Below are positions 51,367 to 62,300 of a DNA stretch of 64,000 nucleotides, piece after piece. Each line of letters opens with the position of its first letter. Positions within the stretch are counted from its first letter, which is position 1. The translations under genes and the position numbers were made by a program. Source of the stretch: Symbiodinium natans (Eukaryota > Sar > Dinophyceae > Suessiales > Symbiodiniaceae); the NCBI GenBank assembly GCA_905221605.1, contig CAJNDS010000424.1:437978-501977 (forward strand). The letters are read 5' to 3'. The notes beneath the pieces were generated by a model that saw only the letters and a list, made by a program, of their open reading frames with translations, was not told the origin of the DNA and did no database searches.

Positions 51367-53194
51367 GTGAACCTTCCCATTTAGGGTTGAGGAAGTTGGG
51401 GAGAGGCGGGGGGGGGGGGGTTAGGCAGTTTAGGGTTTCGAGCTTTGGGGTGAGGATTAACGTTTCGGCTTCAGGTGTCAGGGTTTGGGCGCGTAGCCTT
51501 CAGGTTCTACTGCCGGCCTCGGGTGTTTTCCTCTTCTAGACAGCTGGCAACGCTTGCAAGAAGAGTGACCTTACAAAACCCCAGTGAAGGTAGTTTGGCT
51601 CGGTACAACCAGTCATTCCAGCTGCAGGAGCAGCACGCACCAGAGTTAGAGTATCAGTGTAGTGATGAGAGTCGGAAGGTTAGGCTTTAGGGCTTCATGT
51701 GGCTCCAAGTCGCGCTTTGATGCACCGGCTTTGTTGTGATTTCTTGCCGCTTTAGAGCTAAGGTGAAAAGGGATGAGGGACTATGTAGGCTAGACTTCGA
51801 AAGGGCGCCCCCCCAAAGCAATGCACGTTGGACTTGAGAACCCGTGCCCAGGAACCCTTTGAAGTCCTGAGCTCCCAACCCCAGGACGGTTTAGGGTTTA
51901 GGGTTTAGGGTTTTAGGAGGGTTTAGGGTTTAGGGTTTATAGGGTTTTGGGTATAGGGTTCAGGAGGGTTAGGGTTTAGGGTTTTAGGAGGGTTTAGGGT
52001 TTATAAGTTTAAGGGTATAGGGTTCAGGAGGGTTGAGGGTTTAGGGTTTAGGGTGACTCGAAGGTCCGGCCCCCGAGCCTTGTAACCCGACGAGGCCCCT
52101 GTGAACCATCGACCTCGACCACCCAGCCTCACACCCCGAAGCCCTACACCCCAACAAAGCTTAACCCAAAAAGCCCGAAGCACTCAGCCCTGGTCCCTAA
52201 ACTCTAACCCCAAACCCTACACCCCAACCCTGAACCTTATAAACCCCAAACCCTGCCCTGAACCTTTGAACCCTGCCTCCAGCATCGGATCGTTGTAGGT
52301 CGCTCGGCATGCCATCGCTGCGTCGTGCAGTCAGCGGCCGAGGGGGTGTGGGTTTAGGGTTGAAGCTGAAAGGGCTTAGGTTTTGGCGGTTTTGGGGCTT
52401 TAGGGTTCATGAATTAAGTAACCCTCTATAGGCGTTTTGGCTTTGGTGATTCGTGTTTATAGGGGTTGAGGGGTCCCGGAGTTGGGATTCGGGTTGAATT
52501 AGGGTTTGGCACGTAGAATTTCAGGGCACTGATTTAAGGGGCTTGGGGATTACGGGTCTAGGTGCATAAGAGGGCTGAGGGTTTACAGGTGCGCGGTATG
52601 GCTTCGGCTTGACGGTGGAGCGCCGGTCTTAGCTCACGAAAGCACAGTGTACGTCTTTGGGGTAGAAGCCCTATAGCCTCTTTCGTGCGCAAGCCCCACA
52701 GGGTTCGGGGTCTAAGTCTAGGGTTTGCAAGGCTTCTGGCTCCCGGGAATTTCTCGGTCCGTTCCCCTTCATCCAGGGGAGGGGGAGGGGGGGAGGGTGG
52801 GGCCTACAAAAACCACATACAAGCCCCAAATTCGGTGTCCAAAGGCCCTTGTTCCACGAAGCCAACTAAACCAAAAGCGGGGGTATTCCTTTTTGGGGGT
52901 ATTATAGTAGGGGTCTTGATCGAGGGAAGCGTATCCCCTGAAATGGTGGTCCCTTCCTTGCGGGTAGGAATCCTAACAGCTTCCCCGAACCCTAAACCCC
53001 AGACCTGTTTGGGTCGAGGGGTTTAGGGTTGGGACCCGCGCTCGAGGTCGACCTTGTCCGACCGAAGCCAGTGATGCAGGCACTCGAAAGTTCAGGGAAC
53101 TAAGATGAAGAGGCTATCAGGGCTCTTTATAGGGCTTAGAGGGTTTGGGGCTCGGACTGCGGGTTTCGGAGTTTGGTTCAGATTTTTTCGGCAG

Positions 53195-53405
53195 GTGCTT
53201 GGGATGTTTGCTATGTGTCCCTTGTGTTGGGCCGGATAGGGCCCTATTTTGGAGGTATCAGTGGGGTCCAGCCAACTCAGTTAAACAAATCCTCAATCTA
53301 GCCCGGCCTCTCGCTTGCCTACCAAGTTCCCTGAGCTTTGAAGAGCACTTTGAGGTTTCGTGGCTCCTTGTTGATAGTTGGGATTGTCTGCGGCGATGGT
53401 TGTAA
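53195..53405 (+). CDS. Possible exon, cluster 2 unit 4
   Basis: Third relative of 39933-40147, after GATTTTTTCGGCAG. It reads GPANSVKQILNLARPLACLP and ends WDCLRRWL. The version in unit 3 (about 49.2 kb) is frameshifted. Confidence 0.25.
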
Positions 53406-54432
53406 GGAGGCTTGACAGCCGATGATTGCAATATGCCTGCAATCGGGCTCCGCCTGTTAGCTAGTCCGATTCCCAAAGACGAATCCCTGCCATGCTACTT
53501 GCAAACCTTAAGCCCTAAACCCTCAATGACACAACCCTACACCCTTTGTGCAGATGCAGCCCGCGGCCCCTTCCCCTTGGCAGCCTTGTCCTTCGGACTG
53601 TACTGGGGCATAGCTGCCCAAGATGCAGCGCCTTCAGCTCAGCCAAGCAGAGCGAGGAACATACCTTGAACTGCAATCCCTGTGAACGCTGGTGCATATT
53701 CCCCTGGAAGAAGCAAAGCTTCAGCCAAGAGCCACCCACCTGACACAGGCGCCAGCGACTTTCGCCTCTCGCTCTCGGCGACTTCGCAGACACGCAAGGT
53801 GAATCTGGCCGTTTAGCCTTTAGGAGTGTCAGGCGGTTTGGGGCTTTGGGTTGATCTTTTTCGCGTGTTTTGAGGATTGAAGCTTCGGCTTAAGGTTTCA
53901 GGGTTTGGGTGCCTAGTCTTCAGGGTCTGCAGCCAGCCTCGGGTGTTTCCCTCGCTCTTGTAGGGCAATGCAAAACAACTGGAAATTCTTGTAAGAAGTG
54001 CGAATTTAGGAAATACATGTTGTATCTATAATATAAAACCTCAGGAAAGAATTTTATCGTTATGGCTCGGTACAACCAGTCGTGCCGGAGCAACACACGT
54101 CAGAGAGTAGAGTGACAGTAGCGATGGCAGTCGGAAGAGGTTAGTTAGGGTTTACGGTGCGGTGTGTCATGGGGCTGAAGGTAGCGAAAAGTTTCTTGCA
54201 GCGTCTGCGGCTCAGCCACACAGAGCGAGCAACATATCGATCTTGAACTGCACTCAGAAAGGGTTGGGGCTGTTTACCTTTGGGTCTTATCTCAGAGCAG
54301 CTATAGGTCCCATCGCCGGGGCCACCGTGGGCCAGCCACCCTGAAAGCGAGATTCCATTCCAAGGGCTTCTTGCGTAGAGGCACGACGAGTTCCACATCT
54401 AGATCATCTAGTTCCGAGGGATTCTGCGGGCC

Positions 54433-55077
54433 ATGAGGCCCTGCGAAAGGGCCGCTTGCCGCCACTGTGGTCTTCGGCTTGGTCTGTTCGGAGTGAACGG
54501 GCTGGGCGTGGCACGTCGCTGGCACGAGGCGAGGTGCCCTGCCCGCTCCGCCATTGCCTGCGCAGAGCCAGCTACACCTACACCACCAGAAGAGGTACCT
54601 CCTGACACCGCTGAGATGGCGACGGGCAGAGACCTGTTGCCACAGGTCGATTGCAACGTGGACATGGCGGAGCTTCCGGTGGAGGCGATGGTGCAAACTC
54701 TGTTCATGAGTAAGGCGGACCTTGTCCAACTGCATGCAGCGAACCCGGAGCTGTGCCGGGAGGTCCTGAATTATGTGGTGGTCACCTGGCGCCCCGGGGC
54801 ATTCTCCGGAGCCCCGCTGCGCCCAGCCTTGGGGCTGGGTCCGGGTCCTGGCGAGGCCACCGTCGTCGTTAGGGCCTTTGTGCCCGCACTCCGAGACATT
54901 TGTGAGCAGCACATATCCCTAGCGTGCTTGGAAGATCAACTTGTGAAGTCTGCGCAATATGACGAGATGGTGGATTTTGGGGAGGACCTGCACGAGGTCG
55001 CCCTGGAGAGATGCGTGCAGCTTCAGCAGGTAGCACGCCGATTGGGGTCCGGGTGTGCAAGCCGTGGGGGTGGTTAA
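54433..55077 (+). CDS. C2HC-finger-like family protein, cluster 2 copy 6
   Basis: This 214-residue core has lost one codon in the linker (EEVPPDTAEM for EEVPYPDTAEM). It reads LACLEDQLVKS where other copies have LECLEDQ. The finger is intact. Confidence 0.55.
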   Translation: MRPCERAACRHCGLRLGLFGVNGLGVARRWHEARCPARSAIACAEPATPTPPEEVPPDTAEMATGRDLLPQVDCNVDMAELPVEAMVQTLFMSKADLVQLHAANPELCREVLNYVVVTWRPGAFSGAPLRPALGLGPGPGEATVVVRAFVPALRDICEQHISLACLEDQLVKSAQYDEMVDFGEDLHEVALERCVQLQQVARRLGSGCASRGGG

Positions 55078-55320
55078 ACCACCCCAGTCGCCCGCGTTGT
55101 CCAAGACATCGGACGGGAGTTTCACCGGACAAGTTCCGTAAGCACTGAACTGCCCCGCGCTAGGGAAATTGCAGAAGCGGCATGTACTAAGCAGGCCCTG
55201 CACATCAGCCGTCGCTAGTCCTAAATCCCCAAACGGTCCTCGAGCTTTAAACGGAACGGGCTCTGGGCGCGCTGGGGCCTGGTCCCTCGAAGAAACAAGC
55301 TACAGCCAAGCGACAGCTAC

Positions 55321-55378
55321 ATGACGCAGGCGCCAGCGTCTCTGGCCGTCGCTCTCGGCGACTTCGCATGCGCGCCAG
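55321..55378 (+). CDS. Candidate exon 1, cluster 2 unit 5
   Basis: Same reading as at 41994; donor followed after about 40 bases by a G tract of 23 (55420-55442). Confidence 0.3.
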
Positions 55379-55815
55379 GTGAACCTTCCCATTTAGGGTT
55401 GAGGAAGTTGGGGAGAGGCGGGGGGGGGGGGGGGGGGGGGGGTTAGGCAGTTTAGGGTTTCGAGCTTTGGGGTGAGGATTAACGTTTCGGCTTCAGGTGT
55501 CAGGGTTTGGGCGCGTAGCCTTCAGGAACTACTGCCGGCCTCGGGTGTTTTCCTCTTCTAGACAGCTGGCAACGCTTGCAAGAAGAGTGACCTTACAAAA
55601 CCCCAGTGAAGGTAGTTTGGCTCGGTACAACCAGTCATTCCAGCTGCAGGAGCAGCACGCATCAGAGTAGAGTATCAGTGTAGTGATGAGAGTCGGAAGA
55701 GGTTAGGCTTTAGGGCTTCATGTGGCTCCAAGTCGCGCTTTGATGCACCGGCTTTGTTGTGATTTCTTGCCGCTTTAGGGCTAAGTTGAAAAGGGATGAG
55801 GGACTATGTAGGCTA

Positions 55816-56849
55816 GCCCTGATATCGGTGTCCCATTTTGGGGAGGGGCCTTGAGACAAGGAAGCGTAAGCTCGGAAATTGGGGGCCCCCTTTCTTTCGG
55901 GCAGGAGTCCTTGAAGCTTCCCTTGACCCAAAACCTGCCTGGGTTTAGGAGTTTAGGGGTTAAGGGGTCCAAATCGCCAAGGTCGACCTTGTCCCGAAGC
56001 CGGTGATGCAGGCGCGGGGCTACTCGAAAGATCAGGCGGCTTAGATGTATGTTAGCCGGGTGTTTTTGTTAGGGCTTAGAGGGTTTTGAGTTCGGACTTT
56101 TTGTTCAGGGTTTTGAGGGATTTGGGGCGTTGAGGCAGGTCCTTACGATGTTTGCTAATTTGCGTAGAAGGTCTTAGTTTAGCAGATGTTCTGGGTTTTT
56201 TCAGAGGCTTTGCCGTCCCAGGCTGAAAGTATAGGGTGCAGCAAGTACCCTCAGTGAAAGAGCTTTGCTTATCGCTTGCTTACAAATTGTTCCCTGAGCC
56301 CTTTATAAGAGTATCTGCAGGTGGCTGCTTTCCTGGTTGTTGGAATTGTCTGTTGCGATGGTTGTACCGAGCTCCTTGCTTCGGAAGCCTTGATCGCTAT
56401 ATGTCAGTATCCCTCCGAATCGGCCTCCGTCTGCTAGCCAGTCCAATTCCCACAGGCGAACCCCTGCGATTCTCAACCTTGAACCATGCACCTTATAAAC
56501 CCTATAGCCGTCAACCGTACACCCTGTGTGCAGGTGCCCACGGCCCCTTCCTTGTCCTTCGGACCGTACCGAGGCACAGCTGCAGCCTGGACCTCACGGT
56601 GCTACTTGTCATGCTTCAAGATTCATTCAGCCCTCAACCCTGAACCTTTCTAGATTTCGGGTGTCTACAGAGAAAGCAGCTCCACGACCATGTCGAGCTA
56701 ACGCAGCGTCTGCGGCTCAGCCACACAGAGCGAGCAACATAGTATCTTGAACTGCAGGTTAGGGCTGGTTATACCTGTTGGGTCCCATCCCAGAACAGCT
56801 ATAGGTCCCATCGCCGGGGCCAGTGTGGGCCCTCGGCACGACGAGTTCC
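55816..56849. other. Spacer, no gene
   Basis: 55816-56060 resembles 33385-33600, and 56060-56640 resembles 36230-36760. 56700-56830 is the leader of the next decayed copy. A conceptual frame at 56236-56643 is a repeat shadow without conserved counterparts. Confidence 0.65.
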
Positions 56850-57130
56850 ATGAGGCCCTGCGAATGGGCCGCTTGCCGCCACTGCGGCCTTCGAGTGGGA
56901 CTGTTCGGAGTGAACGGGCTGGGCGTGGCACGAGGCGCGCAGAGCCAGCTACACCTACACCGCCAGAAGAGGTACCCTATCCTGACACCGCTGAGATGGC
57001 GACGGGCAGAGACCTGCCGCAGGTCGATCGCAATGTGGACATGGCGGAGCTTTCGGTGGAGGCGATGATACAAAGTTTGCATCATCGCCTCCACCGAAAG
57101 CTCCGCCATGTCCACATTGCGATCGACCTG
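56850..57130 (+). pseudogene. Decayed C2HC family copy ending in an inverted duplication
   Basis: It begins MRPCEWAACRHCGLRVGLFG but a deletion removes the H-X3-C half of the finger, shifting the frame. The sequence runs to the segment coding VDMAELSVEAM and then folds back on itself. After the fold a second leader (GCCATGTCGCAGCGTCTGCGG) begins a new decayed copy. Confidence 0.8.
57020..57130. repeat. Inverted repeat, 55-base arms, 1-base loop
   Basis: 57020-57074 and 57076-57130 are reverse complements with one mismatch. The left arm is normal coding sequence, and the right arm is its inverted copy followed directly by a gene leader. Confidence 0.95.
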
Positions 57131-57300
57131 TGCCATGTCGCAGCGTCTGCGGCTCAGCCACACAGAGCGAGCAACATAGTATCTTGAACTGCAGGTTAGG
57201 GCTGTTTACCTTTGGGTCTCATCCCAGAACAGCTATAGGTCCCATCGCCGGGGCCAGTGTGGGCCCTGAAACCAAAATTCCACTCCAAGGGGTTCTTGCC

Positions 57301-58019
57301 CACAGGCACGACGTTGCGAAAGGGCCGCTTGCCGCCACTGTGGTCTTCGGCTTGGTCTGTTTGGAGTGAACGAGCTGGGCGTGGCACGTCGCTGGCACGA
57401 GGCGAGGTGCCCTGGCCGCTCCGCCATTGCCTGCGCAGAACCAGCTACAGCTATACCGCCAGAAGAGGCACCCCCTCCTGACACCGCTGAGATGGCGACG
57501 GGCAGAGACCTGCTGCCACAGGTCGCAATGTGGATATGGCGGAGCTTTCATTGGAGGGATCCAAACGCTACTCATGACCAAGGAAGACCTTCTGCAGTTG
57601 CAGCGAAGCCGGAGCTGTGCCGGGAAATACTTGACTTAACTATGTGGTGGTCACCTGGCGCCCCGGGGCATTCTCCGGAGCCCCGCTGCGCCCAGCCTTG
57701 GGGCTGGGTCCGGGTCCTGGCGAGGCCACCGTCGTCGTTAGGGCCTTTGTGCCCGCGCTCCGAGCCATTTGTGAGCAGCACGTGTCCCTAGAGTGCCTGG
57801 ACAGCCAACTTGTGAAGTCTGCGCAATATGACGAGATGGTGGATTGTGGCGCGCTGATCGTCCAAGCACTCCAGGGACACGCTCTGCTTGCAAATGGTCC
57901 GCAGCGCGGATGGTGAGTTTTTGCGAGGACCTGCGCGCGGTCGCCCTGGAGAGATGCGTGCAGCTTCAGCAGGTAGCACGCCGATTAGGGTCCGGGTGTG
58001 CAAGCCGTGGGGGGTGGTT
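57301..58019 (+). pseudogene. Decayed C2HC family copy with embedded inverted segment
   Basis: The start codon and first residues are deleted (ACGACGTTGCGAAAGGGCC). The finger and linker survive in one frame (LGVARRWHEARCPGRS), then small deletions at about 57524, 57556 and 57600-57640 shift the frame. WRPGAFSGAPLRPALGLGPG to LECLDSQLVKS survives in another. At 57853-57906 an inverted copy of the segment at about 57757-57811 is inserted, and the gene end follows. Confidence 0.8.
57757..57906. repeat. Inverted duplication with about 41-base spacer
   Basis: 57853-57906 is an imperfect reverse complement of 57757-57811 (TTTGTGAGCAGCACGTGTCC against GGACACGCTCTGCTTGCAAA). The inverted arm resembles a different family member (LECLDDQ) more than its partner, so it may have been copied from another copy. 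Confidence 0.7.
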
Positions 58020-58960
58020 AAACCACCCAAGTCGCCCGCGTTGTCCAAGACATCGGACGGGAGTTTCACCGGACAAGTTCCGTGAGCACTGAACTACCAC
58101 CACGCTAGGGAAATTGCAGAAGCGGCATGTACTAAGCAGGCCCTGCACTTCAGCCGGCGCAAGCCCTAAAAAGCTCTTCGAATGGGCTCCGGGCGCTGGG
58201 TTGTGGTCCCTCGGAGAGACCAGCTTCAGTCAGCTCACCCCAAAGCCGAGACGCCTAAATCGGCCACGAAACCTTAATCCCAAACCGACAAAGGTATTTG
58301 ATTGCCCCCAACACATGTAGGATCTCTGACTATCATGGTTAGCTATTAGGGTCCTTGTTCGGGTCCTTATTCAGTGGTTGGGGTGGTCAAACCACCCTTG
58401 TTTTAAACCCTTGAAGCCTAAACCCAAACTCCTGTGAACCCCGTACTCCCTGTAAGCCCTAGATGCAAGTCCTAAATCTCAAACGCTATAAGCTCCAAAA
58501 ATGCTAAAGCCTATGCTCCCTCAGAGAGACAAGCTGCTGTATGTTTGTACACAAATCCTGGGAAGGAGTGTGGCATTAGTGGCTCGGTACAGCCATGCCA
58601 GCCGCATGAGCGGAAAGCATGAGAGTGGAGCAACAGTATAGTGACGAGCGTCGGAAGGGATTTAGGGTTTTGGGGTTTCATATGGCGCTCCAGGTAGCGC
58701 GTTGATGCGGCTCTATAAGCGCGCTTCGAAAAGGCATGAACTCTCCACCAGCAACTTCTGAATTCCTGAGCTCCCAACCGAACATAGGCCTTAACTCGAT
58801 TTCACTCGAAGACTTTGGTGGGAATTGCGGGATAATATAAGCTCCCCCAAGTACGTTGGGGCGGGTATTGCTTGTTGTGCAGCCTTACACCCCTACACCA
58901 CCCCAACAAAGCTCAACAACCTTAATTAAACCCTAAACCCTAAACCCCAAACCCCAAACT
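58020..58960. other. Spacer, no gene
   Basis: The post-stop segment of the preceding copy is followed by pieces shared with 38.2-38.7 kb (CATGAGCGGAAAGCATGAGAG) and 5.5 kb (GGGTCCTTATTC). Ends in a short CCCTAAA tract at 58926-58945. Confidence 0.6.
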
Positions 58961-58970
58961 CAGGGCCTAG

Positions 58971-59130
58971 GCCGCCCCCCTACAGAGGGGGGGCGGCGCT
59001 TAAGCCCTTCGACCTCTATGGCGAAAGTCGACCCAGGTCGCTTGCCCGCCTCCTGCAGCCAGGAGGTCGGTAGCACCCACGATGGGCCCGGTACCGGAGC
59101 AGGTTCTCCCGGGGACCAGTACTGGTCCCC
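58971..59130. repeat. Cluster of five hairpin palindromes
   Basis: In 160 bases there are stems at 58971-58980/58988-58997 (GCCGCCCCCC, 10 base pairs), 59029-59033/59036-59040, 59049-59055/59060-59066 (CCTCCTG), 59088-59097 (CCGGTACCGG), and a perfect 20-base palindrome at 59111-59130 (GGGGACCAGTACTGGTCCCC). Such packing is unlike the rest of the window. It resembles the mobile hairpin elements known from organelle genomes, though that origin is only a possibility. Confidence 0.8.
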
Positions 59131-59149
59131 TTAATAAAGTAAATACCCT

Positions 59150-59460
59150 AAACCCCCAGCCCTTCACCCTGGCGCTGGCCGTTTCGGGGGGGGTACCCCA
59201 AGGCCCCCAGGCCAGGAGGACCCGGACCCCTCACCGCCCTTCTGGGCCCCCGGCGCCCCTCCTGGACCCCCTGGGCCCCCCTGGGCCCCCCTGGGCCCCC
59301 TGGCCCCCTGGTGCTTGTGGGCCCCGCTGCGCCAGGGGCCGGGCCCTCTGGTCCCCTTGAGCACCCCTGGGCCCCCCTCTGACCCCCCCCCCCCGATGGC
59401 CCCCTTCCCCCGACCCCCCTGGTCTGGGGGCCCTAGCCTGCCCAGACTGACCCTGTGGAG
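59150..59460. repeat. C/G-rich low-complexity block
   Basis: CCCCCTGGG and GGCCCCC repeats give a collagen-like Gly-Pro-Pro reading that I do not regard as a gene. Confidence 0.8.
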
Positions 59461-61410
59461 GCTTGTTTTTTGTGAAAAGCTGTGACGGAATGAAGAAGTT
59501 TTATGTAAAGAAAGCAGTTGGCTTGAGTTTAGGCCTAAACCCTAAAAGGAATAGGTTTGGGTGGCTTTGCCGCCTTGGACGGCGTGGGGTGGGAGAAAAG
59601 TGTTAGATGGCCTTCCCATCGGGCCAAGGCTGCTCTTCGCACCTCACGACGCTTTCGAGCTTGTTCCAAAACCTAACCTTCACAGCATCTACGCCCTATC
59701 ACAGCAAACCCTAAACCCCAAACCCTAAACCCTAAACCCTAACCCCTAACCCTAAACCCTAAACCCTATAAACCCTAAACCCTAAACCCTACCTCCAGCG
59801 TCGGATCTTTGCATGGAGCTGAGCTGCACAGGTTGCACCTGTGCCTGGCGTGCCATCACCGTGCCGTTCAGCCAGCAGCCGAGGGGTTGAGGGCTTAGGG
59901 TTTAGGGTTTATAAGGTTATAAGGAGAAACGGGGGTTCAGGGTTGTTGGGTTTAAGGGTTTAGGGGTAAATCAGGTGTTATAGGGGTTCAGGTTTCTGGT
60001 GGTTGTGGGAATTACGGGCGCATGTAGGTGTTGAGGGGTTGAGGGTGGGTGTTGGTCGAGAAAATGGCTGGACTAGGCTCTTCACGCTCAGAACTGCCGA
60101 GCCCTAAACCCTAAAACCCCAAACCCTAAAACCAACCCACAACCACACCACAGGAGGGGGGGGAGGGGAACCATGAGCGGGGGCGGGGCAGCCGCGCCCT
60201 GATCAAACATGATGCGGGTGCGCCCCCCCCCCCCCCCCCGCCCCGGTGGTGTGGTTGTGGGTTGATTTTTCTAGTTTACGGTTTTAGGGTTTAGGGTTTC
60301 CCTGTGGTGTGGTTGTGGGTTGGTTTTGGGGTTTAGGGTTTTGGTTTTCAGTTTAGGGTTGATAGGGCTTAGGGTCTATAGGGTTAGGGTTTAGGGTTAG
60401 GCGGTTGGGGGGGGGGACCATACCACGAACCGACAGCCGGGATCATATGTGCTCAAATCCGGGGTCAAAAGGCCCTTTCCACGAAGCCAACTAAACCAAA
60501 AGCGGGGGTTATCCCTTTTTTGGGGTAAGGGCCTGGATACAGGAAGCGTACGCAGCGTACGCGCTGAAACACTGGGCCCTTCCGTACGGGTAGGCATTCT
60601 AAAAGCTGCCTCTTAACCCAAAAGCTTCCCCTAACCCTAAACCCGGAATTGAGAGGCTTAGGGTTGGGGCCCGCGCCCGAGGTCGACCTCGTCCGCCCGA
60701 AGCCAGTGACGCAGGCGCTCGAAAGTTCAGGGAGCCAAGATGTAGGCTGCCAGGCTTCTGCAAAGGGCTGAGAGGGTTTGGGGTTCGGACTGCGGGTTTC
60801 GGAGTTTGATTTCAGGGTTTTAGGGTTTCTGGACGTTGCGGCAGGTGCCTGGGATGTTGCCTATGTGTCCTTTATGTTGGGCCGGATGGGGCCCTATCTG
60901 GGAGGTAAGAGCACTGTCAGGTTTCGTGGCTCCTTCCTGATAGTTTGGGATTGTCTGCGCGGCGGAATCCCTGCCATGCTAGTTGCAAACCTTCAGCCCT
61001 AAACCCTGAACCCTACACCCTTTGTGCAGGTGAAGCCTGTGGCCCCTTCCCCTTGGCAGCCCTGTCCTTCGGACCGTACTGGGGCACAGCTGTGCAAGCC
61101 ATGTCGAGCTGATGCAGCGCCTTCGGCTCAGCCAAGCAGTGCGAGCAACACATCTTGAACTGCCATCAGAAATGGCTTACATCCAAAGAGAACAGCTACA
61201 GGCTCTAGGTCCCACCACCGGGGGGCCACCCTGAAACCAAGATTCCACTCCAAGGGGTCTGAGCACTAACCAAACCCGGTGAACGCTGCAGCCCAGTCCC
61301 CCTGGAAGAAGCAAGCTTCAGCCAAGAGCCAGGCCCCGGCGCCTTTCGCCTCTCGCTCTCGACGACGTCGCAGACGCGCAAGGTGAATCTGGCCGTTGAG
61401 CGTTTAGGAA
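59461..61410. other. Telomere-type tracts and a decayed unit
   Basis: 59700-59790 is CCCTAAA, 59890-60400 mixed TTTAGGG-type, with a C/G tract near 60223-60245. 60430-61410 follows the cluster unit order (compare 4160-4800 and 5680-5760), including an exon-1-like end (GCGCAAG|GTGAATCTGG near 61382), but lacks intact frames. Confidence 0.7.
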
Positions 61411-61411
61411 G

Positions 61412-61414
<3 letters not shown>

Positions 61415-61477
<63 letters not shown>
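61415..61477. repeat. Homopolymer of 63 G
   Basis: It lies about 30 bases downstream of an exon-1-like donor, the same place where other units carry shorter G tracts. Confidence 0.9.
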
Positions 61478-61478
<1 letters not shown>

Positions 61479-62300
61479 GTTAGGCGATTGGGGGTTTCGA
61501 GTTGGGGTTGATCCTTTACCCGTGTTTTGAGGGTAAGAGTTTCGGCTTAAGGCTTCAGGGTTTGGGTGCCTAGTCTTCAGGGTCTACTGGCTTACTGGCG
61601 GCCTTGGGTGTTTCTTCGCTCTTGTAGGGCAATGCTAGACAACTGGAAATGCTTGCAGGAAGAGTGACCTTAGGAAATACGTGTTGTATCTTCATCTAAA
61701 GCCTCAGGAAATGGATTTGTCGTTATGGCTCGGCAACACACATCAGAGTAGAGTGACAATAGCGATGGCAGTCGGAAAAGGTTAGTTAGGGTTTAGGGTG
61801 TGGTGTTTCATGGGGCTGAAAGTAGCGAAGGTTTCTTGCAGCGTCTGCGGCTCAGCCACAGAAGGAGCAACATATCTTGAACTGCAATCAGAAAGGGTTG
61901 GAGCTGTTTACCTTTGTGTCTCATCCCAGAACAGCTATATATATATATATATGCATATATTTTAATGGCTACCGCCAGTGCCGCCGACCCCCTCCAAGGG
62001 GGGCCAAGGCACTGTGGGCTCCGGCCGCGGATGATGTGTATATATATATATATATATATATAGATATATGCGCAGGGCTTGGTCAGGTTGTAGAGTTCAG
62101 GGGGGCGAAACATGGAGCCCTGATGCGCAGGGAGTTGGGGCTAAACCCCAAATCTAAAACCGCAAACCGCAAACCCGAAACCCGCAACCCTGAAACCCCA
62201 AACCCCCAAACCCTAAACCCCCGTAACCAGGAGACTTGAACCTGAGGCCTCGTCGTACACCCCAAACTCGAAACCACAAACCCGAACCCCTAAAGTCAGC
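61478..62300 (+). pseudogene. Gene leader remnant cut by TA-rich sequence
   Basis: 61620-61930 matches the exon 2 and finger-1 leader of the gene family (CAGCGTCTGCGGCTCAGCCAC, CATCCCAGAACAGCTATA). Homology then stops in a (TA)n tract (61935-61960). About 75 unrelated bases and a second (TA)n tract (62038-62062) follow. The core gene is absent. The remainder to 62300 is decayed CCCTAAA-like sequence. Confidence 0.6.

Larger units (their letters stand above)
49394..53408 (+). repeat. Cluster 2 tandem unit 4 (4.0 kb)
   Basis: Close match to unit 3 throughout. Between 51.88 and 52.06 kb the telomere-type tract is expanded by an extra duplicated segment (TTTTAGGAGGGTTTAGGG). No gene is supported in 51370-53190. 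Confidence 0.85.
53409..55815 (+). repeat. Cluster 2 tandem unit 5 (truncated)
   Basis: It matches unit 4 until about 55815. There it switches abruptly to sequence like 33385-33760 (CCCTGATATCGGTGTCCC), marking a recombination junction. Confidence 0.85.

Noticed and set aside
59082-59360. Collagen-like Gly-Pro frame
   Set aside because: It derives from GGCCCCC/CCCTGG low-complexity sequence and a hairpin cluster, with no homologous frame elsewhere.
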